Source of the DNA: Chrysochromulina parva
Lineage: Eukaryota; Haptophyta; Prymnesiales; Chrysochromulinaceae
Direction: 5' to 3'
NCBI GenBank assembly: GCA_002887195.1
Contig: PJAB01000597.1
Location: 1-23,307, forward strand
DNA length: 23,307 nucleotides
Shown: one piece after another, positions 17,101-23,307 of the stretch
How the letters are laid out: each line of letters starts with the position of its first letter
Position numbering within the stretch: the first letter of the stretch is position 1
Notes under the pieces: model-generated
What the model was told of the DNA's origin: nothing
Database searches by the model: none
The model's input: only the letters and a program-made list of their open reading frames with translations
Position numbers and translations under genes: made by a program

Positions 17101-20100
17101 TCGCCAGCCTCGGCCTCCTGCTTCTTCTTCTCCTTCGCCTTGAGCTTCTTCTTCTGCGCCTTGGTGAGCTTTCCGCCGCCCTCGCCCTCGTCGCCCTCGT
17201 CGCCGTCTTCATCACCACCCGCCTCGTCTGCACCGCCAGCCTCAGTCTCTTTGGCCGCCGCGTCCCCATCGGCAGGCCCATCCCCCTCCATGGCAGGCGC
17301 ATCCCCCTCCTTGGCAGGCGCATCCTCGGCAGCGCCCCCCTCCTCGCCCCCTCCCTGCTTGTTCTTCTTCTTTTTCTTCTTGTCATTCTTGGCATTCAGA
17401 TCCTCGCCCGTGATCGCCGCTCGCTCGGCCATCGCTGCCGCGAGCAGCGCGTCGTCATCGTCCTCCTCCTCGACCTTCCCCTTGCCTTTGCCCTTCTTGC
17501 CCTTCTTGCCCTTGCCGCCTCCGGACGGCGTCCCTTCGCCGCCACCGGCCTTGGACGCGTCACCGCCCACGCCAGCCGCCGCCGATCCCTCGCCGCTCTC
17601 GGTCTCGGGCATCTCGCCATCCTCGGCTTTGCCCACGTTGCCGAGCGAGAAGGCGAGCTCGGGCGCCATCTCCACCTCGGGTGCATCGAGCTCCGCCAGC
17701 AGCGCATCCATCTCCGCCTTCTCCTTGGCCAGCTCCTCGGCGCTCTTTGTCTTCTTTGCCTCCTTACCTTCCTTACCCTCCTTGTCCTTACCCTCCTTAC
17801 CCTTCTTACCCTCCTTGTCCTTGGCGTCCTTGGCGTCCTTGTCCTTGGTGTCCTTGTCCTTCGACTTGGACTTCTTCTTGGAGCCAAAGTCAAAGTCAGC
17901 GTCCGCCTCGGCCTCCTCCTCCTTGTCCGTGGGCTTCTTGTCCTTCTTCTCTTTCTTGGAGCCGAAGGCGAAGTCGGCAGCGTCGTCGGCCTCTTCGGCA
18001 GCCTCTCCTTCCTTGGGTTTCTTCTTCTTCTTCTTGGCCGCGCCAAAGTCAAAGCCCACCGCCTCGGCCTCGGCGTCCACCTCTTCCTGCTTCTTCTCCT
18101 CCTTAGCCTTCTTGTCCTTCTTCTTCTTCGCGCCAAAGTCAAAATCGCCGTCGCCGCCGTCGTCGTCGTCGTCCACCTTCTTGGACTTCGTCTTCGTCTC
18201 GCTCGTCGCTTCCTCCGCCGCCGTCATGGCTGTGAAATCGAAGAGCGGCAGCTCGATGTCCGCCCGGAAGCGCAGGCTCGTCGGACCGCGCAGTGCAAGC
18301 CGGGTCGGCCCAAAGTCAAAAATGGGCACGGCCATGCTCGCCTGCTCGGCGGCGGCCGCTTCAGCCGCCGCCTCGGGCGAGATCGCATTGGGCATGTGGA
18401 CGAGCAGTAACCCCGCATGGCCACGCTTGAGGCCTAGGCGGCTAAATGAAGCGCGGGATGCGTCATCCTCCAGCAGCACAGCCAAAGACGAGTATGCCTC
18501 AAGCAGCTTGGGCGCGTACACGGTGGCGTCGGCCTCGCCGATTGCGAGCGAGAGAAGCCATGCGTGCAACTCGCGAAGTTGCTCCGTCGCCGCCTCTGTC
18601 GCCGCTGCGCTGGCGCCGGTGCCGACCTGCCTGCTCAACAGGCAGGCGTGCCCGCGGCGCAAGCCAAGGGCGATGAGGGCATTGACGGTCGGCGCGGCGG
18701 AGCGGAGCGCGTCAGCTGAGGCATGCCCGGCGCTGCCCAGTGCCTCAGCGTACTGCTGTGCGTACTGTGACGGCACTCCTGTAGTCTCGAGCCACTCGCA
18801 AAGGGCATCGATCTGCTCCTTCGTACTCCCCGCAGGAGCGCCGTCTTGAGCGTCGTCTTCCTCGTCCTCGCCCTCGTCCTCATTGTCCTCGTCCTGCATC
18901 CCGAGTGCGGCGGCCATCGCGGCCGCTGACGGTTTGGCAGCGTCCTTCTTGGGCGGAGGCGACGGTGTCTCCTCCTCCTCGTCGTCCTCTTCCATCCCTA
19001 ATGCTGCCGCCATGGCCGACGCTGAGGGCTTCGACGCGCCGGCCGCCTTGAGTGCAGGCTTCGGCTTCGCCTCCTCCTTCTCCTCCTCCTTGGCGGCAGG
19101 CGCTCCGGCGCCTGCAGCAGCAAAGGCTTTGAGCAGCCGATTCTTGATGCCCACCGAAAAGCCGAGGTCCTTGAGATCGTCGGCGCTCAGGTCTTGAGCG
19201 TCTGCGAGCGTGCACACGTCATTCTCAGCGAGCGTCGCCCCCACGGACGCCTCGAACCCATTCAGCGCCGCGCGCAGCGGAGCGTCGAGCCGAGAGTCGG
19301 CGCTATCGCCTGCTGCGGCGGCCGACGGCGGCTCGGGGGAGGCAGGCTTTGGAGGCGGCTGCTCGTCGATCTCCTCATCAGAGTAAGCAATCAGCCCCTT
19401 AATGTTGCCGTGAGCATCCACATCCTCCTCCTCCTCCTCCCACTCCATCTTGCCTCCCTTCTTCTTCTTCTTGCCCCCGCCGCTGCCCTTGGGCTCCTTT
19501 GCATCCGCCTTGTCCGGCTTGGCGCCCTTGCCCGCCGCCTTGGCGGCGGCAGCTTTCTCGTGCGCCGCGGGCGCCGCCCCTTGCAGCATGGCCGACTCGA
19601 AGGGCGTGCCTGGTTCTAGGTCGTCGCTGAGCAGCACCACCTCTGTGGGGAAAGGCTCGCCGGCCTTGCACAGCCCGATCTCGCCGAGGCCGCACAGCAT
19701 CCCTTCGCTCGGCACATCGCGGATCGAGATGGGCTTGATCTCCATCGGGAGACCCTTGGGTGTCGCCACCGCGCCTCCCAGAGGCGCGAGCACGGTGGTG
19801 ATGCCCGGCTGGAGGTTGGTCGCATTGCAAACGACCTCGACGCTGCCGCGATCACCCGCGTCCACCGTGCACACGCTCGCCTTGGTCATCTTTGGGTCTG
19901 GATGCTTGCGCACGTCCACCACCAGCGCCACGATCAGCCCGCGCGCGCCACCGCCGCTCGCGACTGGCGCCGCCGGCGCTGCTGGCTCGTCTTCGCCGTC
20001 GTCGTCTTCCTTGCCCTTCCCCTTGACTTTGGAGCCCTTCTTCTCCTTCTTACCCTTCTTCTTCCCTCCAAAGTCCTCGTCATCATCCTCGTCCGCTTCG

Positions 20101-20663
20101 GCGCTCGGGGGCGGCGGCGCCGACTTCTCCACCTTCTCCACCTTCTCCCACTCCTCGTCGTCATCGTCGCCCTTACCCTTCTTGCCCTTGCCCTTCTTCC
20201 CCTTCTTCTTGCCGAAGTCAAAGTCGTCGTCCTCCTCCTCCTCGTCTGCGGCAGCGGCAGCAGCTTTGCCCTTCTTTCCGCCGCTCTTGTCCTTCTTCTT
20301 CTTGCCACGATCGTCGTCGTCGTCATCATCATCCGCTGCAGCAGCGGGCTTCGGTGGCGCAGGCTCGTCATCGTCGTCATCTCCCTTGCCCTTCCCTTTC
20401 TTCTTCTTATCCTGTCCAACGCGATGCAGAGAGGCTACCATAAGGAACATGAGGCGCACGCGCGACGAATGGGAGCCCCTCAGTACGATCGTGGCAGGCT
20501 AGGAGGCACACACCTTTTTAGCCGGCTTTGTTCCGGCGTCGTCATCATCATCGCCCGCTGCGGCAGAGGCCGATGGCGGTGCGGTGCCGTCGTTTTCGGC
20601 AGCGAGAGCCTCGGCTTCGGCCTCCCAATCGTCGTCCTTGTTCTTCTTTTTCTTGGGCGGCAT
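14145..20663 (-). CDS. EIF5B: Giant eIF5B translation initiation GTPase (two exons, about 2138 residues)
   Basis: Exon 1 (20663-20514) starts MPPKKKKNKDDDWEAEAEAL, like other eIF5B N-termini; exon 2 runs 20411-14145. The G domain begins at about residue 1535 with GHVDTGKT (1541-1548), then EAGGITQQIGA, DTPGHESFSNLR and NKVDRLYGW. The C-terminal domains follow to the final LKKQFGVL, matching the whole human core. eIF5B joins the ribosomal subunits with Met-tRNAi in place and hydrolyses GTP. The preceding 1530 residues are far longer than usual and are not only Lys/Glu/Asp low complexity. Residues 206-320 resemble the PheT/EMAPII tRNA-binding OB fold (VVCNATNLQPG, PSEGMLCGLGEIGL). Residues 422-481, 578-645 and 658-723 look like SAM domains (LGLRRGHACLL, LGLKRGHAGLLL). 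Seven or more DFDFG-KK motifs are scattered between them. The frame is uninterrupted. It is divergent from the AP endonuclease gene. Confidence 0.93.
18394..19297 (-). other. Encoded block with three SAM-like domains within eIF5B
   Basis: Three segments of about 60 residues each show the SAM helical pattern. The first is LAENDVCTLADAQDLSADDL ending LGFSVGIKNRLLKAF (19297-19120). The second is ALCEWLETTGVPSQYAQQY ending LIALGLRRGHACLL (18829-18630). The third is LHAWLLSLAIGEADATVY ending FSRLGLKRGHAGLLL (18590-18394). The last two share the G-[RL]-K/R-R-G-H-A-x-L-L ending and probably arose by duplication. Confidence 0.65.
19590..19946 (-). other. Encoded tRNA-binding OB-fold-like domain within eIF5B
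   Basis: The translation ARGLIVALVVDVRKHPDP, then CTVDAG, VVCNATNLQPG, VLAPLGG, ISIRDVPSEGMLCGLGEIGL and LSDDLEPGTPFE follows the order of the PheRS beta-chain N-terminal tRNA-binding domain (V-x-K-H-P-x, V-x-V-C-G-A-x-N, R-G-V-x-S-x-G-M-L-C-S-x-x-E-L-G-L). The match is by eye but is long and collinear. It occupies about residues 206-320 of the spliced protein. Confidence 0.75.
20412..20513 (-). other. eIF5B intron (102 nt)
   Basis: Exon 1 ends GCTAAAAAG, the donor is GTGTGTGCC, and the acceptor TTGGACAG precedes GATAAGAAG. It is phase 0. An ATG at 20459, which opens the long downstream frame, lies inside this intron and is not the start. Confidence 0.85.
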
Positions 20664-20872
20664 TTCGGTTGTCCGCGCTCTGCACTGCGCAGCGCAACTG
20701 GGCGCGTGCGAGCGCGGTGCGTGTGTCCGCCACGATCTCGGTAAAAAGACACCGGGGGAGCCGGGACACGCACGATTCGGTCATCGCGCGTTGTGTTGAA
20801 CAGCAAGTCTGAGGATTTATTACGAACTTCGATGTCATTGCGGGCTTCATATGCTTCAGGGATCCCGGCCCG
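20664..20872. promoter_or_regulatory. Divergent promoter region, eIF5B / AP endonuclease
   Basis: The 209 bases separate the eIF5B start (20663) and the AP-endonuclease ATG (20873). The part next to the AP-endonuclease gene (20810-20850) is relatively AT-rich. No TATA box or defined motif is convincing. Confidence 0.5.
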
Positions 20873-22018
20873 ATGGTCACCATGAAAGACCTTCAGGCTC
20901 TCCTCCGCTCGCGTGGGCTACCCGTTTCCGGCAGCAAAACCGTGCTTCTCCAGCGACTGGCATCGGCCGGCGTGCCCGTCCCGGAGAACGCGCGTCCTTC
21001 CGCTGCAGCTCCTTCCGCGCCAGCCGTCGCCGTCTCCTCCATCGCCAGCATCCCTCGTGACGCCACTCCGCGGGCGTCGCCAGTCACCACTCCTTGCGTG
21101 CGCCTTGCCACGTGGAACGTTGCCGGTTTGCGTGCGCTGCTGCGCAACGAGCGCGGCGTCGACTCGCTGCGCCGCCTCGCCACGGACTGCGACGTGGTGC
21201 TGCTCCAGGAGACGAAGCTGCAGGAGATGCATGTCGCCAGTGTCGAAGCCGAGCTGCTCGACGTGCTGAGCACCGGGACCTCGATGCCGTGGCGCGCCGC
21301 GTGGGCCTCTTCGACGGCGCGGCTCGGCTACGCCGGCGTGGCTACCCTGTGGACTGGCGGGCGCGGTCTTGGCGCAACGGTAGCCGACGCGGCGATCTGC
21401 ACGCCACTCACTGTTGACCCTGGGCACGAGGCCGATCGCGAGGGGCGCACTCTACTGCTCCAGCTGCCGCTCTCGCCCAGCGCCCAGCTCGCTGTCGTCA
21501 ACGTGTACACGCCCAACTCGGGCGCGGAGCTGCAGCGCCTCAAGTACCGCACATCCGACGACGGCTGGGACGGCCAATTCCGCGCGGCGCTGCTGCGCGC
21601 GCAGCAAGCGCCGCCGAGCGCAGCAGGCAGCGCGCGACGCGCGCAGCACGTGTGCGCGGGCGGCGATTTCAATGTGGCCGTGGGCGATGCCGACTTTTTC
21701 AACCCAGACGAGTTGCGCATGGCCAAGCAGGCGGGCACGACTGCCGAGGAGCGCGCCTCGATGCGTCGCTACGCGGAGGCGCCGCTCTTTATGACGGATG
21801 CGTTTCGGTGCTGCCATCCGCACGCGACCGGTCAGTACACGTACTGGAGCCAGCGGGCGCGCAACCGCCCGCGTAATCGCGGACTCCGACTCGACTATTT
21901 CCTGCTCTCATCGTCAGTGATGGCCGCGGATGCGCTGCGCGACGTGCAGCATCGACACGAGCTCGAGGGCTCAGATCACTGTCCAGTCGTGGTGGAGCTC
22001 GTGCTCGGTCGGCTTTGA
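20873..22018 (+). CDS. AP endonuclease (exonuclease III family) with N-terminal SAP domain
   Basis: The product is 381 residues; a second ATG three codons in (20882) is possible. Residues 3-35 (LQALLRSRGLPVSGSKTVLLQRL) form a SAP DNA-binding helix pair, followed by an Ala/Pro/Ser-rich linker. The ExoIII/APE1 nuclease starts at about residue 75. Its motifs are LATWNVAGLRALL (Asn), VVLLQETKLQ (metal Glu), VVNVYTPNSG (Tyr), GGDFNVAVGDADF (Asp and Asn) and the closing GSDHCPVVVEL (Asp-His). The family segment YTYWSQRARNRPRNRGLRLDYFL is present in recognisable form. The enzyme should cut the backbone 5' to abasic sites in base-excision repair. The SAP-plus-ExoIII layout is like plant ARP. No clear organelle leader is visible. 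The Myb gene starts 155 bases downstream. Confidence 0.93.
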   Translation: MVTMKDLQALLRSRGLPVSGSKTVLLQRLASAGVPVPENARPSAAAPSAPAVAVSSIASIPRDATPRASPVTTPCVRLATWNVAGLRALLRNERGVDSLRRLATDCDVVLLQETKLQEMHVASVEAELLDVLSTGTSMPWRAAWASSTARLGYAGVATLWTGGRGLGATVADAAICTPLTVDPGHEADREGRTLLLQLPLSPSAQLAVVNVYTPNSGAELQRLKYRTSDDGWDGQFRAALLRAQQAPPSAAGSARRAQHVCAGGDFNVAVGDADFFNPDELRMAKQAGTTAEERASMRRYAEAPLFMTDAFRCCHPHATGQYTYWSQRARNRPRNRGLRLDYFLLSSSVMAADALRDVQHRHELEGSDHCPVVVELVLGRL

Positions 22019-22173
22019 TTCTCCTTTGCCGTTTTTCGAGTCTAGATCCACGTGTCGAGATCTCAGATAAAAGCGAGCTGCTGAAACGCGCCGCAAAACT
22101 CTTCCTCAAACACCACACACGAGCGGCTAACCCAGGCAGCACGTTCCCTGCTCGCATATCCTTGGAGCAGCAC

Positions 22174-22926
22174 ATGACCACCGTGAGCCTCGACTCGTGC
22201 ACCCCGATCGAAGACGATGCGGCTCAAACCATGGCTTCCATGGCCCAATTCTGCCCCATGGCTCCTATCGCGAATGCATTCCCCGCGCCAGAGCCGATCG
22301 TAAGCGTCAACAAGGCGCCAGGGGGCAAGGCGCGACGTGGTCGGGACAGCACCGCGATGAAAGTGTGGGAATACGAGGAAGATCAGAGACTCTTCTCAGC
22401 AGTCCAACAGATGGGCAAGCGCTGGCATAAGATCGCGGAGCTCTTCCCCGATCGGACCGAGGCAATGTGCCGCAACCGGTACTCTCGGATTTGCATGCCT
22501 TTTCGTCCCGAGATGAAGGGCTTCAAAGCAAGCAAGAATAAATGCAACACGTGCGGCCAGTTCAAGAAGGGGCACTCGTGTGAAGTGAAGGGCAAGCTCT
22601 TCGTTCAGACGGACCCTGGGCTAACGACGACGACGCGGCCGGAGCAGGCCCCAACACCTACGTTGCAGGTGCCGAACACCGTCCCTCTATCCATACCGGA
22701 GGCAGCGTTCGTTCTGGTGACGCCACCAGCGCAGCCATCGAATGAGCCGCCCGTGCTGCAGCCGGCACAGGCGCCCGCGATCGCCCCAGCGCCCCCGCCG
22801 CAGCAGCCGCCAACGCAGCCTGCCCTGTACTCCGAGCGCTCGGCTGAGGCGATGCTCTCAGATGCCTGGAAGGTGATCAAGGCGCTTGATCCGAACCTGA
22901 CCACATACCAGAGATTCGTCGCATAG
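22174..22926 (+). CDS. Myb/SANT-domain protein with a small Cys/His motif
   Basis: From the ATG at 22174 the product has 250 residues. The ATG at 22231 has a better context (A at -3, G at +4) and would give 231. A single Myb/SANT domain spans about residues 63-105, with segments WEYEEDQRLFSAVQQMG, KRWHKIAELFPDRTE and MCRNRYSRI; its tryptophan spacing fits Myb, though the third aromatic is Tyr. Some 20 residues later comes NKCNTCGQFKKGHSCEVKG, a C-x2-C-x6-H-x-C cluster that may bind zinc. The rest is Pro/Gln/Ala-rich (PAIAPAPPPQQPPTQP), typical of a transactivation region, and ends in a short helical segment. It is probably a nuclear DNA-binding regulator; its targets are unknown. Confidence 0.8.
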   Translation: MTTVSLDSCTPIEDDAAQTMASMAQFCPMAPIANAFPAPEPIVSVNKAPGGKARRGRDSTAMKVWEYEEDQRLFSAVQQMGKRWHKIAELFPDRTEAMCRNRYSRICMPFRPEMKGFKASKNKCNTCGQFKKGHSCEVKGKLFVQTDPGLTTTTRPEQAPTPTLQVPNTVPLSIPEAAFVLVTPPAQPSNEPPVLQPAQAPAIAPAPPPQQPPTQPALYSERSAEAMLSDAWKVIKALDPNLTTYQRFVA

Positions 22927-23307
22927 ACGTTTTGCACATTCATTAGGCCAGCTCTCATCAGGGTCGGGGTCGGGTTGAGTGGGCGTATTTGTGTGTCGCG
23001 TGGTAGGACCATGTAGTCGAAGTCGGGGAGGGGTGGCGTCTCGCGACTGCGGCTCGCGCCGCCCGCGGGCGCACGTGGAAATTGTAGGGTGGACCACATA
23101 CGTAGAGCGTGTTGGCCCCGGTGGCGGCCGCACCCGGCCATTCTTTAAGAATCATTCTAGACCACAACCGTCGACCACACCACCTTGTGAAAATTCTGAT
23201 CAGGTCCCGTAGAGTTCTAGCGACCCTTTTTTTCTCTAAGGGGCGGGCCCGGAGCGACGCTGCCGGGCTCCCTGGCGGCTTCAGACGCGCTCGGGTCGGC
23301 CCGTTCG
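22927..23307. other. Right-edge region, no gene recognised
   Basis: These 381 bases follow the Myb stop. Open frames on both strands are Arg/Pro-rich shadows without domain character. There is a run of seven T at 23227-23233 followed by a GC-rich stretch to the window edge, an arrangement also seen around 6250. The region may include the Myb 3' untranslated region. Confidence 0.4.

Noticed and set aside
15882..18410. 842-codon open frame on the plus strand opposite eIF5B
   Set aside because: The translation is a monotonous Leu/Val/Arg-rich read of the antisense of Lys/Asp/Glu codons, with no domain pattern. It is fully covered by the well-supported eIF5B exon.
16579..18849. 756-codon Ser/Pro-rich open frame on the plus strand opposite eIF5B
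   Set aside because: The Ser/Phe/Pro runs are the antisense of Lys/Gly/Glu repeats; the frame is a compositional shadow.
20412..20459. ATG at 20459 as the eIF5B start
   Set aside because: The 16 residues before DKKKKGKG look unrelated to the family and lie in a GT-AG intron; exon 1 at 20663 gives a typical eIF5B N-terminus.
20873..22018. Functional link between the two nuclease-fold genes (CCR4 and AP endonuclease)
   Set aside because: Both share the endonuclease/exonuclease/phosphatase fold, but they belong to distinct families, sit 15 kb apart and show no sign of local duplication.
1..23307. CRISPR array, insertion sequence or prophage
   Set aside because: The repeats present are a minisatellite and a microsatellite. 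No spaced direct-repeat array, transposase or integrase was found, and the window is eukaryotic in gene structure.

Overview
The window looks like nuclear DNA from a eukaryotic microalga or similar protist with a compact, GC-rich genome. It holds twelve complete protein genes and the tail of a thirteenth in 23.3 kb, with intergenic gaps of roughly 100-900 bases. Five genes need one short GT-AG intron each (102-197 nt) to restore a family-typical protein. Typically eukaryotic genes are present (SURF4, CCR4 deadenylase, eIF5B, mitochondrial L11, Myb/SANT factor). A haptophyte-like alga is my best guess, from the GC content, the plant-type CCR4 amino end, the SGNH and C-type-lectin proteins and the Pro-rich linkers. 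This is inference, not proof. Long open frames lie opposite several genes because of GC-rich third positions, so I judged frames by protein content.

Left part (1-5.7 kb): the C-terminus of an unidentified gene; a two-ACT-domain GcvR-like protein with a mitochondrial-type leader (+); a SURF4 cargo receptor (-) whose intron carries a five-copy 22-bp minisatellite; a short coiled-coil protein with an internal duplication (-); and, divergent from it, a CCR4-type deadenylase (+) with a plant-like zinc-binding amino end.

Middle (5.7-12.2 kb): a secreted glycogenin-like GT8 glycosyltransferase (+); a membrane C-type lectin with a polyproline hinge (-); mitochondrial ribosomal protein L11 (+), whose intron is bracketed by a 12-bp direct repeat as expected of an inserted intron; and an unrecognised protein with three copies of an R-G-L-x-P-V-T-x-E-P-W repeat (+).

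Right part (12.2-23.3 kb): a two-domain SGNH-hydrolase-like protein (-); a giant eIF5B (-, about 2138 residues) with an intact GTPase/C-terminal core and an enlarged amino half that appears to contain a PheT-like tRNA-binding OB fold, three SAM-like domains and repeated DFDFG-KK motifs; divergent from it, a SAP-domain AP endonuclease (+); and a Myb/SANT protein with a small Cys/His motif (+).

No operon-like pathway links the genes. Three divergent pairs (coiled-coil/CCR4, lectin/L11, eIF5B/AP endonuclease) have start codons separated by 202-212 bases, which suggests shared bidirectional promoters. The most unusual item is the eIF5B architecture; the next are the two introns that look like recent insertions or repeat-bearing elements.
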